Origin: Flavobacteriaceae bacterium PS02293
Lineage (GTDB): Bacteria > Bacteroidota > Bacteroidia > Flavobacteriales > Weeksellaceae
Length of the DNA stretch: 64,000 nucleotides
NCBI GenBank assembly: GCA_029960045.1
Contig: JASCOV010000004.1
Location: 248,001 to 312,000 of the forward strand
Direction of reading: 5' to 3'
The position numbers and the translations under genes were made by a program. Shown here one piece after another: positions 37,143 through 46,722 of the stretch. Positions within the stretch are counted from its first letter, which is position 1, and each line of letters starts with the position of its first letter. The notes beneath the pieces are model-generated. The model was not told where the DNA came from, searched no databases, and worked only from the letters and a program-made list of their open reading frames with translations.

Positions 37143-38189
37143 TTACAACGATTCTCTCTCAATAAACTTAAAGACATTATTTACCTGTTCTTTCTTATTT
37201 TTCAAAACCATATAAGCTGCAGATTCCGCCATTGCTTTGAAATCTGTTGTGATCACAGTAATTCCCAATAATTCCTTCAAAGGTGTTTCATTGTACGAAA
37301 TAATGCCGATATCTTCGCCTAATTTCAGATTTTTCTGACGGATTTGCTTTACCAAATTTACCAGATCACGCTCCTGAATTGTGATGAAAATATCTTTGTC
37401 CTGCAATTCCATATCTGGGTAGATTTCATCCAGAATTTCATAATCGAATTTGAATTCTTTGCAAAATTTCTCAAAACCACGTACAATTCGGAAAGGGTAG
37501 GGATTTATGGATTTATCCGGATAAACCAAAATGATCTTTTCGTATTTCTTGATTTTGTCCAAACCTTCTTTCAAAGCATTATAAATATCCAATGCAAAAT
37601 CCTGAAAAACAGAACCATATTCTCCCGAAATATTAGGTTTTGTGTTGTCCAACATTACCAATTTATTCTTTGGAATTTTCTCAATCATATCAATCACTTC
37701 CTGCGTAGAACTGGTATGTTTGGACTGATCATCGCGGAAATGAGGCATCACCACATAATAGTCAAATCCTCCCAAATTTCGTTTCAAAGCATTGATGAAA
37801 AGCGTCTCGTCGCAATGATAAATGTACATTTCGACGTTTCCTTTCGTACCGATGGCGTTTACAAAATAATCATAAATCATCATTTTATAAGTGCTTGGCT
37901 TGTTGATCAGAAAGAAAATATTAATGACATCATTCTTATTAATCCTCGAAATATAATAGCCTTTTCCCTTTACAGACTCAATAATTTGCCTTTTTCTGAG
38001 TTCCTTGTAAGCTTTTTCAACGGTGTCTCTTGAGAGAAAACAAGCTTCACTAAGTTCATTAATAGAAGGTATTTTTTCTCCAATTTTAATTTCTCCGCCG
38101 TCAATTCCATTTAAGATAGAATCTACAATTTGTTTGTACTTTGGAACTCTGGAGTTTTCGTTAATATTGACTTCGAATATTTCTGACAT
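37143..38189 (-). CDS. GntR-family transcription regulator with LacI-like effector domain
   Basis: This 348-residue protein has a GntR winged helix (about 10-82: PKYKQIVDSILNGIDGGEIKIGEKIPS, SRDTVEKAYKELRKRQIIESVKGKGYY) and a periplasmic-binding-protein-like sensor (about 88-340, ending TDFKAMAESAAYMVL). This is the AraR-like arrangement used by Bacteroidota to sense free sugars in the cytoplasm. It lies between the rhamnose genes and the minus-strand enzyme cluster, so rhamnose or a related metabolite is the likely effector. I see no copy of the TGCAGGAYR box before its own start, so autoregulation through that box is not supported. It is the only DNA-binding regulator inside the PUL; no SusR, hybrid two-component or ECF/anti-sigma gene is present. 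Confidence 0.87.
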   Translation of the reverse strand: MSEIFEVNINENSRVPKYKQIVDSILNGIDGGEIKIGEKIPSINELSEACFLSRDTVEKAYKELRKRQIIESVKGKGYYISRINKNDVINIFFLINKPSTYKMMIYDYFVNAIGTKGNVEMYIYHCDETLFINALKRNLGGFDYYVVMPHFRDDQSKHTSSTQEVIDMIEKIPKNKLVMLDNTKPNISGEYGSVFQDFALDIYNALKEGLDKIKKYEKIILVYPDKSINPYPFRIVRGFEKFCKEFKFDYEILDEIYPDMELQDKDIFITIQERDLVNLVKQIRQKNLKLGEDIGIISYNETPLKELLGITVITTDFKAMAESAAYMVLKNKKEQVNNVFKFIERESL

Positions 38190-38422
38190 GATTTTAAGTA
38201 GGAGATAGTCTTCCTGATTTTAAAAATGATAAGTTTTATGGATTGATTATTAGCTGACAAAAGATACAAAATTTATATCAATCTGTTTTTATTATTTTTA
38301 ACCTTTAAAATGATTGTGTTTATCGATTTTTTTAATCATCTCTTTAGATTAATTCATAATTCTCAATAGCATTTTTTGCTATGCAGAACGCGATATTTAT
38401 TAATTCATAAACAATTTTGAAT

Positions 38423-38454
38423 AAAAAAAAGCCTGCCATTTCTGACAGACCTCC
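38423..38454 (-). terminator. Terminator of the minus-strand enzyme cluster
   Basis: On the minus strand, GTCTGTC and GGCAGGC (within 38431-38450) form a stem with two weak pairs and are followed by eight T residues (38430 down to 38423). It lies 25 bases past the stop of the six-hairpin protein gene. Confidence 0.7.
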
Positions 38455-38474
38455 TAACTAAAATATGAATATTT

Positions 38475-40610
38475 TTAAGGCATCTTTTCAAAACCTTCTG
38501 CTTTTATTTTCCAGGTTCCATCTTTTGGGAAACCAGGGAATTCACCTGTCGAATTATCCCAACCTTCGAGCATCATTGCAACAGCCGCTAAAGTTCCTCC
38601 GTTTCCAGGAAGATAAATTCTCAGACGTTTATCCTGAAAATTATGTCCGTTTTTTAGATAAGTATTGGTTTGAATATTCATAAAAAGTGCATCCAAAGCT
38701 TTGTTCGGAAGTCCCAATCTTGCTGCTGTCATTGCAGTCATAGGGAAATCCCAACCCCAAGTGTGACCCCAGTTCCATCTTTCCCAAACGATGTCGAGTG
38801 TATTTTTCATTATTTTTTTATCCAATTTAGGAGATTCAGGAACCATTCCCAAGGCGCCTAAAACTGCAGGGTGGTCAGTCATCCATTTTGGAAATGTAAA
38901 AGAATCTTTTGCAGATTCTGTGGATAAATAAACACCGTCCTGAACCGGAAGCGGAGCCAATTTCGTAATTACATCATCCCATTTTTTATCTCTCGATTCG
39001 CCTAATCTTTCTTTCCATTGTTGAGCAACTTTCAGCGCCCAATCCCAATACGCAACTTCATAAGTTGGATTGTAAGTATCTTTCGCAGGGAAAACCTCCT
39101 GTGCAGGAATCACACCTTTCCCAAGGTTATAACGGTTTTTCTCTTTATCATAGGTTGCAAAATCAGCCATAAATTCTGCAGTTGCATACACCAAATCTTT
39201 ATATTTTTCTAAAACTTTTTTATCCTTATTATGACGGTATAAAAGTTCGGTCATATAAATCAAATGCGGTTGTTCCCAAATCAAAAATGCAGCCACAGAA
39301 GACGGACTTTCATTTCCTTCATTGTCTGACATTTTAATCCATCTAACACCTTTATAGCCTTGTCTTTCTGCTAATTTTTTCGCTTTTTCAAACGACCTGA
39401 AATAATAATCCAATTGCTTTTCCAAAATTTCCGGTCTTCCCCACAAAGCGTAATGAACACCGTGCCACCAATGCATTTCTGTATGTGGTTTTCCGTACCA
39501 ACTGTTAAATGTCAAACCTGTTTCCTGTGGCGGATTGCTTCCTCCGCACTGAACTTTGGTTAAATATTCAGACAGAACAATTCTGCGCTCCAATTCATTG
39601 GCTCTTTTGTCTGTACTTCCTTCAAAATCAACGGCAGCACCGCTTTCCCAAAAGTTTTTCCAACCGGAAATACTTTCTTTTTCAGCATCAGCAAATAAGC
39701 TTTTTGAAGTTTTATTATTTTTCTCTAAAAATTCAACAGTCAATTCTAAATTTTTACTTTTCGAAGAAGGTTCAAAAACGAAATTATGCTTTCCGGATTC
39801 ACTTAATTTTCCTTCAGTAAAGTATAATTGTGTGAAATAATCGGCACTTTGCAATTTATGTTCAATCAATCCCTGCATTGAGTTCGATGAAATGATTTTT
39901 GTTGAATGTTTATCAGCATTTCCGTAAAAAGCCGCTTCATCCAAAAACTGTCCACTCGGATAAGGATATTTTGCGAAAACCTTTAATCTTTTTTGACTGA
40001 TTAAGTCAGACTCAATTTTAACCCCGATTTTATCTGAATTTTGGAAAGATGCCGTCCAAACCTTTACAGGAGTTCCTTCCAAAGAAAACTCGCTCGTAAT
40101 AATTCCCGTCCATAAATCAATTTTCTGGTTGATGTTTTGAATATCTGAAACTTGTGCTTTCTGACCATTCTTTTTAATCAGTTCAATTCCAATATTTCCC
40201 AATTGCAAACGATGTTGATTCACACGGAAATATTCAACTGCTTTTTTGTTGTGTTCTGGTTCTTTTATCTGAACACTGTATAAAGCCTTTCTTCCGTCAT
40301 TATTGAAATCGTAAGGTTTTAAAGTTTCCTCAAATTTGAAATTTTCGGTATTCGGAAAACTGTTCCAGCCCCATTCTGACTGAGTTCCCAAAGAAACTCC
40401 ATTTTTGTAATATTCCGGGAAGGACTGCATTCCGGTAATATCCACCGTGTAGGCAAATTTCCCGTTTCCAACCGTTAAAGTTGATAAAGTATCCGCTTTT
40501 ACATTGACGATATTATGTCGCTGAACAACTTTTTTACGGTCGATTTTCTGAGCATTCAAGGGTGAAAACCCGATGCAAAAAAGACTTAGATATATTGCAA
40601 TTTTCTTCAT
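38475..40610 (-). CDS. Exported six-hairpin glycosidase-like protein, unassigned family
   Basis: This 711-residue protein has a signal peptide (about 1-21, ending PLNAQ). The N-terminal half (about 25-320) is a beta-sandwich (TLTVGNGKFAYTVDITGMQSFPEYY). The C-terminal half (about 340-690) is an (alpha/alpha)6-type domain with WYGKPHTEMHWWHGVHYALWGRPEIL, WEQPHLIYMTELLYR, NPTYEVAYWDWALKVAQQW and WNWGHTWGWDFPMTAMTAARLGLP, then LPGNGGTLAAVAMM. The layout resembles clan GH-L/GH65- and GH95-like enzymes, but I cannot place it in a numbered family. The frame continues upstream to 40715, but that part is translated from a REP-like repeat; the ATG at 40610 starts a normal signal peptide. It is probably a periplasmic glycosidase for an RG-I fragment, by context. 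Confidence 0.72.
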   Translation of the reverse strand: MKKIAIYLSLFCIGFSPLNAQKIDRKKVVQRHNIVNVKADTLSTLTVGNGKFAYTVDITGMQSFPEYYKNGVSLGTQSEWGWNSFPNTENFKFEETLKPYDFNNDGRKALYSVQIKEPEHNKKAVEYFRVNQHRLQLGNIGIELIKKNGQKAQVSDIQNINQKIDLWTGIITSEFSLEGTPVKVWTASFQNSDKIGVKIESDLISQKRLKVFAKYPYPSGQFLDEAAFYGNADKHSTKIISSNSMQGLIEHKLQSADYFTQLYFTEGKLSESGKHNFVFEPSSKSKNLELTVEFLEKNNKTSKSLFADAEKESISGWKNFWESGAAVDFEGSTDKRANELERRIVLSEYLTKVQCGGSNPPQETGLTFNSWYGKPHTEMHWWHGVHYALWGRPEILEKQLDYYFRSFEKAKKLAERQGYKGVRWIKMSDNEGNESPSSVAAFLIWEQPHLIYMTELLYRHNKDKKVLEKYKDLVYATAEFMADFATYDKEKNRYNLGKGVIPAQEVFPAKDTYNPTYEVAYWDWALKVAQQWKERLGESRDKKWDDVITKLAPLPVQDGVYLSTESAKDSFTFPKWMTDHPAVLGALGMVPESPKLDKKIMKNTLDIVWERWNWGHTWGWDFPMTAMTAARLGLPNKALDALFMNIQTNTYLKNGHNFQDKRLRIYLPGNGGTLAAVAMMLEGWDNSTGEFPGFPKDGTWKIKAEGFEKMP

Positions 40611-40640
40611 TTTTAAAATTTTTATTTTGTTTTCACGCTT

Positions 40641-40705
40641 GTCATTCTGAACGAAACGAAGTGCAGTGAAGAATCTCAATTTTCCAATAGATTCCTCGGA
40701 ATGAC
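40641..40705. repeat. REP-like palindrome, copy 2
   Basis: GTCATTC (40641-40647) pairs with GAATGAC (40699-40705) and GAATCT (40671-40676) with AGATTC (40689-40694). The first 38 bases match the copy at 14782 at 35 positions. It lies between the DUF4450 and six-hairpin genes and creates a false N-terminal extension of the latter. Confidence 0.8.
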
Positions 40706-40732
40706 AAACCGTCAACTATATTTTATTTATCA

Positions 40733-43700
40733 TTATTTCAAAACCGTCGCACTCATCAATCCAATCACCACATCATTGCTCACTGCAGTTAATTTTATCG
40801 ATTTTAATTCTTTATTCGCATCAATAGGCAAATCCAGAATCGTTGCAGAACCACCATCAATTTGACGGTCTGTAAATCCCTTAATGCTCGAATATTTACT
40901 CAAAGTTCCGCCTTTGTATAATTCTCCCGTTTTCAATTTTACTCTGTATGGAATTTTATCATCAGGAATTTCAAACGCAAAATTATCATCAAACAAATCC
41001 TGCTCAATCGGCCACCAATTTGTTGGGTTTTTCAGTTCTAGTTCTGAAGTCGAGCCATCAACATATTGAACGGTAATTGTTCCATTCACAATCTGCGACT
41101 GCATCGGATTCGTAGAACCCGCCATCAGAAAATAAATCTTCTTTCCTTTTCCATTCAAAGGAAGTTCAATTGAATCAGGATAATTGTCCCACTGACTTGC
41201 AAAGGCAATATTTTTATCTGATTTATCAATTAAAAAAGGAATTCCAAGAAACTCAACTTTGCCATTTTTTCTTTTATTCATCAATCCAATATCATCAATC
41301 TGAGCCGTAATTAACGGATAACACCAGTTTCCGATTCCCTGCCACGGAAGTTGCAGAGTAGGGACTTTCAATCTTGGCGAAAGGTATTTTTGGTTAAAAA
41401 TTTCAGTTACTTTTTCATTGTATTTTGATGCTAATGAAATATTATTAAACTGACCTTGATTTTCAATTTCCCAATCTGTGATTTCAATATTTTGTTTAAT
41501 TCCGTTGTATTCAAGCTCGATAGAATTGGTTCCTTTACTTAAATAATTTGCAGGAATTTCAATGGTCGTATTTTGATTTTTTTGAATGGTAAAAGTTTTA
41601 TATAAACTATTAACACTCAGTTTTCCATTAATTGGATTGGATGATTTAGATTGAATCTGCAATTTTTTATTCACCCATTTTGTTTCCAGAGGAAAACGAA
41701 TGTCAACATTTACAGGTTGCCACCAAGTCGTTCCATTTTGCTCAACTTGTACGAAAAAAGTTCCTTTTCTTTCTTCCTGAATTAAATCAAATTGATTTCC
41801 ATTTCTGGTTTTAATCAATTCCTGCGGGTCAAGAACATCTTTAATTTTCTTTTTAGAATCAAAATTCAATTGAAGATTTTCAGAAATATAATTCGTAAAA
41901 TCAGTTTGCTCGCTTTTAATTTCTTCTCCCGAATAATTAATTTCAATCTTAAAATCTTTTCCTTTAGGTGTTTCAAACTGAATTATGGGCTGTAACATAG
42001 AATTTGGTTTTACTTTCCAATTCACATTTTTACCATTCACTTTCACCGATTTGATGTTGGAATAATTCACAGGAATCTGCATTTCCAAAGTAACTGGATT
42101 TTGATATTTTGAGTTAAATAAATATTCAGTTACTTTGGAAGTTCTTTTAAACTCATAATTCCAATCCGGAAGCTTCAGTTCAGCAGAATTCCAGTCATTT
42201 GGGAAACCTGGTTTGATACTAATTTTATTTTCCAGTAAATTCGGATAAACGCCGAAAAGTCCTTCTGTCAAAGTTCTTGAAGCCACGCCAATCGGGTCGG
42301 CAAAATCTCGGTACAATTCGCCACGAAATGCATCGTAATGAGAAAGCTGTTCAAAATTCCCAGGACTGATGCCGTAATACATCGATTCGACCAAATTTCC
42401 TTTCCAAAGTTGGTACGCATCCTCATTTCTTCCGGCTTGCCAATACGCCAAAGCGGTTTGTAAGTTTTCCGCCAAAGCGACATTGTTAATCGACCAATCG
42501 TAAGGTTGCCAATTGGTAGTCGCCAACGTAAAATAGTCTTTATTATCCGCACCTTTTATCGTAATTGGAATTTTCGGGGTGTGATTATTGATGTATTGTA
42601 AGTTCTGATAATCCTCAAATTCATTCAAAATAAATGCATCGGAAACGTGATAAATCGACCAGATTCCCGGCTTGTCGTGAACGATTTGATTACCTAAAGC
42701 ATCTTTATATTCTGAAAAATAACCTTTGTTTTTAATCCAAAGTTCGTTTTTCATTGCCTTTAAAATCGCATCAGCTTCCTGTTCGTAAGGTTGAGGATTT
42801 TCACCAATAATTTTCGCCAGCTTTGCCATTTCACGATTGGCTCTGTAATTATACGCTGAAGTGTGCGTCACTTTTCCACCCGAATATTGAAGTGCATCAC
42901 TCGCCCAAATCGCTGCATAGGCATCATACAAATCGCCACGTTTGAAGTTTCGCTTTTCCCAATCCATATGGCGAACCATTGTCGGCCACATTTTTTTTAG
43001 AAATTCTTTGTCTCCGGTGTAATTGAAATGTGAAAACATCTGGTCAAAAAATACCAGATTCATATCGTAATGGTGCGGTTTTGTGTTGTCATTCGGATTT
43101 CTGGAAATGTATCCGCTTGAAAAAACCGAAGTTCCCATTTTCTCCGCACTTCTCGCCAAATGAAGCAAAGTATCCATTTCTACAGGCGCAGAATCTGGTT
43201 TCAAAACCTGTGAATTGGCGTAACTTTCAAAATGTTCTTTTGCTCTGTCGTGCCAACTTAGTGCGTCAGCTGTGTAAGCTCCTCTCCAGGCATTCAGTCG
43301 CATTCTCCACGCAACTGCACCGTGAAGAAAGGTTGGACTTTCCCAAATTCCATCTGCGGCAACAGCTAAATTGGCTCCGAAATTATTCAAATCTGCATCC
43401 GGAGTTTTTAATTGAATTCTATTGGTTAAAGTTAAACGAGCTTTTTCAGCTTCATTAAATATGTTTTTTAAATCTTCATCCGAAAAGTTTTTAGCTGATT
43501 TTCCTTTCGCAATTTGAATATAAATTGGATTCTTTTGAGAAGAATAGGTAGCGTAAACAATCGGAGATTTATCTATTTTATTTTGAGTAAAAGAAGACAG
43601 GTTTTCTAATGTTTCTGCATCAGTCATTTGTAAAAAAGGAACATTTGAAAAGTTCCCGTTTACCATTTGAGCTTCTTTTTTTTTGTTTAAATAATTTAAC

Positions 43701-44296
43701 TGAAATTGGTTCTTTAATGCCTGAAACTGATTATTCAAGCAATATTCTGGTAACAGATAAAATCCGGATTCCGGGTCTGCGCCGATGTCACCGTTTCTAC
43801 TGAAAGTTGTTCCACTCGCACCGCCATAAATTGCATAGATTTTTGTGGAAGAATCTACATTTGCAATTTCCATTTTTAAAACTAAACCTTCTTCTTTAGC
43901 CTGAGCCAAAACCGTCAGTTTTAAAGTTCCGGTACCCAAAATCGGGTCTTTGATTTCATACAGCATCGTTCCCGGTCGGTAACGCGTTTCAATTTTATCA
44001 GCCTGAATTAATTTTTTAATTGAATTTCCTTTTTGGATGACAAACTGAAGATTTCCGCCCATTCCGGGAAGATATAATGCGAATTCCGGCAAATCTCCGG
44101 CTTCAACTCTCGATGCACGGTTATCTCCATACAAAGCACGGTTGAATCTGTACTTTCCGTTGACCAATAAAAAATCGCCTTTGTCTTCTTTATAATGCAA
44201 TTCACGTTCTTTATTCTGCCAATGTTTTGATTGGGAAAAAGAAAGAGAGAATGCCGACAAAACCAGAAGTCCGGCGAAAATGGTTTTTCTTCGCAT
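40733..44296 (-). CDS. DUF4450 domain protein, predicted exported carbohydrate-active enzyme
   Basis: This 1187-residue protein has a signal peptide (about 1-21, FSLSFSQ). The DUF4450 opening is plain: ELHYKEDKGDFLLVNGKYRFNRALYG (about 31-56), followed by a beta-rich region to about 300. A six-hairpin-like segment (about 305-700) shows GIWESPTFLHGAVAWRMRLNAWRGAYTADAL, HHYDMNLVFFDQMFSHFNYTGD, DLYDAYAAIWASDALQYSGG and TTNWQPYDWSINNVALAENL. Beta domains follow (about 700-1187) with LPWQGIGNWCYPLITAQID. The family has no function I can name; the central region looks like a glycosidase. It lies one base from a GH28 gene stop-start junction (stop 40733; GH28 ends at 44298), in an RG-I locus, so an RG-I side-chain activity is a reasonable inference. 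Confidence 0.78.
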   Translation of the reverse strand: MRRKTIFAGLLVLSAFSLSFSQSKHWQNKERELHYKEDKGDFLLVNGKYRFNRALYGDNRASRVEAGDLPEFALYLPGMGGNLQFVIQKGNSIKKLIQADKIETRYRPGTMLYEIKDPILGTGTLKLTVLAQAKEEGLVLKMEIANVDSSTKIYAIYGGASGTTFSRNGDIGADPESGFYLLPEYCLNNQFQALKNQFQLNYLNKKKEAQMVNGNFSNVPFLQMTDAETLENLSSFTQNKIDKSPIVYATYSSQKNPIYIQIAKGKSAKNFSDEDLKNIFNEAEKARLTLTNRIQLKTPDADLNNFGANLAVAADGIWESPTFLHGAVAWRMRLNAWRGAYTADALSWHDRAKEHFESYANSQVLKPDSAPVEMDTLLHLARSAEKMGTSVFSSGYISRNPNDNTKPHHYDMNLVFFDQMFSHFNYTGDKEFLKKMWPTMVRHMDWEKRNFKRGDLYDAYAAIWASDALQYSGGKVTHTSAYNYRANREMAKLAKIIGENPQPYEQEADAILKAMKNELWIKNKGYFSEYKDALGNQIVHDKPGIWSIYHVSDAFILNEFEDYQNLQYINNHTPKIPITIKGADNKDYFTLATTNWQPYDWSINNVALAENLQTALAYWQAGRNEDAYQLWKGNLVESMYYGISPGNFEQLSHYDAFRGELYRDFADPIGVASRTLTEGLFGVYPNLLENKISIKPGFPNDWNSAELKLPDWNYEFKRTSKVTEYLFNSKYQNPVTLEMQIPVNYSNIKSVKVNGKNVNWKVKPNSMLQPIIQFETPKGKDFKIEINYSGEEIKSEQTDFTNYISENLQLNFDSKKKIKDVLDPQELIKTRNGNQFDLIQEERKGTFFVQVEQNGTTWWQPVNVDIRFPLETKWVNKKLQIQSKSSNPINGKLSVNSLYKTFTIQKNQNTTIEIPANYLSKGTNSIELEYNGIKQNIEITDWEIENQGQFNNISLASKYNEKVTEIFNQKYLSPRLKVPTLQLPWQGIGNWCYPLITAQIDDIGLMNKRKNGKVEFLGIPFLIDKSDKNIAFASQWDNYPDSIELPLNGKGKKIYFLMAGSTNPMQSQIVNGTITVQYVDGSTSELELKNPTNWWPIEQDLFDDNFAFEIPDDKIPYRVKLKTGELYKGGTLSKYSSIKGFTDRQIDGGSATILDLPIDANKELKSIKLTAVSNDVVIGLMSATVLK

Positions 44297-44297
44297 T

Positions 44298-45701
44298 TTA
44301 TGGTTTTAACTCGGTTACTTGTTGTCCGTTAACGGTTACATTTTTCAGCGTCACATTTTTCATATAATCTACTTTGTAAGGAATCTGAACGCCCACCATT
44401 TTAGCATTAATCATTGTAAAATCTGTTACGGGAGAAGATTCGTAAGCATCAGAAAATACGGCATATTTTCCGCCTTTGTCAACGGTTAAATTTTCAACCC
44501 AGATGTTTCTCATCGTCGGAATGTGATTTCCAGGTTTTTCATAATGCATATTGAAACGAACGGCAGCTTCTTTGTAAGCGCCCACTTTTGTATTGTAGAA
44601 AAATACGTTTTCGATGATTCCGCCACGGCTTGAGCTGGTTTTAATTCTCAAAGCTCTGTCAAGATTTTTACTGTCCATTACATTTCCAATTGCATAAATA
44701 TTTTTCGCTCCGCCAGCAATTTCACTTCCGATAACAACTCCGCCGTGACCGTCTTTCATTTCGCAGTTTTCGATAATGTGGTTTTCGGCAGGTCTTCCGA
44801 TATCTCTTCCGTCTTCGTCTCTTCCGGATTTGATGGCGATACAGTCGTCTCCTGTGTCGAAATATGAATCTTTAATCCAAACATTTTTGCAAGCTTCAGG
44901 GTCGAAACCGTCGTTGTTTGGTCCGTGACTGATGACTTTTACTCTTTCAATTAAAACATTCTCGCATAAAACAGGATTCAGATTCCACATTGGAGAATTT
45001 TTAACCAAAACATCCGCCATATAAAAGTTTTTTGACTTGTAAGGCTGAACGAAATTCGGTCTCAAATACCATCCGTCACCAAAAATTCTTTCTCTTGCAG
45101 GTTTTCTTTCTGCCATATATTCGTGAAGTTTCGCACGGGCAGGATTTTGTCTTCCCGGACGTGATTCGTTATAACCATATTTTGTAGCACCGCACCAAAA
45201 CCACCAGTTGTCATTGTCTGAATTTCCATCTAAAGTTCCTTTTCCGGTTACTGCGATATTTTCTTCTTCATAAGCATAGATTAGGGATGAATAATTCATA
45301 CATTCCATACCTTCCCAACGTGTGAAAACGATAGGGTAGTCTTTACTATCCTGGCTGAATAAAATGGTTGAACCGTCGCTCAAATGAAGATTGACATTGG
45401 ATTCCAGATAAATGGCACCTGTTAAAAAAACGCCGTTTGGAACAACAACTCTTCCGCCTCCTTCTGCGCTGCATTTTTCAATAGCTTTTTTGAAAGCTTC
45501 CGTATTTTTTGTTTTTCCATCTCCAACTGCACCGAAATCTGTAATCAGATAATCAACTTTTCTGAATTCCGGTTTTTTGATTTGCTTTTTTAAAGCTTTG
45601 ATTTCCTTTAAAGGTTGCTTTGCGGAAGTCCACGGTTTGTACTGAGCCGAAATTGAATTCGATATTAGAAATATTAATAAGAGAAGGATATATTTTTTCA
45701 T
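44298..45701 (-). CDS. GH28 polygalacturonase/rhamnogalacturonan hydrolase
   Basis: This 467-residue protein has a signal peptide (about 1-20). It contains a full GH28 catalytic set: PNNDGFDPEA (Asp264), DTGDDCIAIKSG (Asp285-Asp286), KDGHGGVVIGSE (His319) and LRIKTSSSRGG (Arg352, Lys354). The long insert WWFWCGATKYGYNESRPGRQ (about 166-184) is common in exo-acting Bacteroidota GH28. It should release galacturonate from pectic oligosaccharides. It has its own copy of the shared operator upstream (45743-45785) and runs into the DUF4450 gene. It keeps all canonical residues, unlike the GH28 at 5214. Confidence 0.93.
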   Translation of the reverse strand: MKKYILLLLIFLISNSISAQYKPWTSAKQPLKEIKALKKQIKKPEFRKVDYLITDFGAVGDGKTKNTEAFKKAIEKCSAEGGGRVVVPNGVFLTGAIYLESNVNLHLSDGSTILFSQDSKDYPIVFTRWEGMECMNYSSLIYAYEEENIAVTGKGTLDGNSDNDNWWFWCGATKYGYNESRPGRQNPARAKLHEYMAERKPARERIFGDGWYLRPNFVQPYKSKNFYMADVLVKNSPMWNLNPVLCENVLIERVKVISHGPNNDGFDPEACKNVWIKDSYFDTGDDCIAIKSGRDEDGRDIGRPAENHIIENCEMKDGHGGVVIGSEIAGGAKNIYAIGNVMDSKNLDRALRIKTSSSRGGIIENVFFYNTKVGAYKEAAVRFNMHYEKPGNHIPTMRNIWVENLTVDKGGKYAVFSDAYESSPVTDFTMINAKMVGVQIPYKVDYMKNVTLKNVTVNGQQVTELKP

Positions 45702-45742
45702 GAGATTTAAATTAATGAGTTTTAGGACAATTCCTTTCTATC

Positions 45743-45785
45743 GCAATCTAAAAGTATTGTGATTAAAAATTGTCCTGCACTGTCG
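45743..45785 (-). promoter_or_regulatory. Shared RG-I regulon operator and -7 box, second GH28 promoter
   Basis: On the minus strand TGCAGGACA (45779 down to 45771) is followed at +29 by TAGATTGC (45750 down to 45743), and CGACA lies 10 bases upstream of GGACA. An 18-bp block (45769-45786) is identical to one at the GH105 promoter. AGGACAATT (45724-45732) and AATTGTCCT (45768-45776) form a 9-bp inverted repeat around the start region. Confidence 0.72.
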
Positions 45786-45795
45786 GTTTTGAAAA

Positions 45796-46704
45796 TTATT
45801 TAGTGAACAAAGTTTTCAGCCAGTCAGAACAAAGTTTTTTCCAATTGTCTGTGAGTTCAGTTTTATTGGTAATTCCGATTTTATGTTCGCCTTCGGGAAA
45901 GATGAATAATGCGCCTTTTACTTTATTTTTTGTCATTGCCTGATAATACAGAAGACTGTTCATCACCGGAACGGTTTTGTCATTTTGAGCATGAAATAGG
46001 ATTGTGGGCGGTGTTTTTTCCGTCACTCGGTTTTGCATAGAATATTCGCTGATTTTTTCCTGAGAAGCATTTTCGCCAAGCAAACTATTGCGACTTCCAA
46101 CGTGAGCAAATTCACCCAAATCTATGACAGGTGAAACCAAAATTGCAAAATTTGGAATTGTAGGAATGGTTTCCCAATCTCCTTTTAATTCTGTATAATC
46201 TGTAGGAATGTTGCTAACCGATGCAGCCAAATGACCACCAGCAGAAGTTCCTATAACTCCTATCTGGTCGGGAGAAATACCATATTGAGCAGCATTTTTT
46301 CTGAGATATTTTATCGCTGCCTGAATATCCTGCAATGGGGCAATTTCTCTCTGCTTTACATCTGGAGAAATTGGTAATCTGTAGTTTAGAACAAAAGCAG
46401 AAATTCCTAAAGTATTGAACCATTTTGCTATTTGATAACCTCCCAAATCATAAGTCAGTTTGTAATATCCACCGCCAGGAATGACAATGATAGCCATTTG
46501 TTTCCTTTCTTCTTTCGGAGGTAGAAAAGCAAAAAGTTCGGTTTCTTTTATTTGTACGATTCTTCCATCTTTTTCTTCCGTTTTCAGTTGCAAACCTTTA
46601 GAATTTGGCATTTGACCTTTTGGCCATAATATTATTTTTTCCTGAGCAGAAGTCAGATTTATAATTAATATCAATAAAATGAATGCGGCTTTTTTCATTG
46701 TCAT
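45796..46704 (-). CDS. Alpha/beta-hydrolase esterase (acetyl esterase of carbohydrate type)
   Basis: This 302-residue protein has a signal peptide (about 1-20) and an alpha/beta-hydrolase domain. The oxyanion region is IIVIPGGGYYKLTYDLGG, the nucleophile elbow GTSAGG (Ser154), with candidate Asp242 (HAQNDKTVP) and His274 (FPEGEHKIG). It resembles BD-FAE/acetyl-xylan-esterase-like enzymes found in glycan loci. It likely removes acetyl or other ester groups from pectic oligosaccharides, complementing CE12. An alternative ATG at 46698 would remove two residues. It sits 18 bases after the CE12 gene in the same unit. Confidence 0.85.
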   Translation of the reverse strand: MTMKKAAFILLILIINLTSAQEKIILWPKGQMPNSKGLQLKTEEKDGRIVQIKETELFAFLPPKEERKQMAIIVIPGGGYYKLTYDLGGYQIAKWFNTLGISAFVLNYRLPISPDVKQREIAPLQDIQAAIKYLRKNAAQYGISPDQIGVIGTSAGGHLAASVSNIPTDYTELKGDWETIPTIPNFAILVSPVIDLGEFAHVGSRNSLLGENASQEKISEYSMQNRVTEKTPPTILFHAQNDKTVPVMNSLLYYQAMTKNKVKGALFIFPEGEHKIGITNKTELTDNWKKLCSDWLKTLFTK

Positions 46705-46722
46705 TAAACTAAAATGGTAAAT

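Noticed and set aside
38190..38474. Shared operator before the GntR gene
   Set aside because: Only a poor match (TCAGGAAGA on the minus strand near 38210) is present, too close to the start and without a -7 box at +29.
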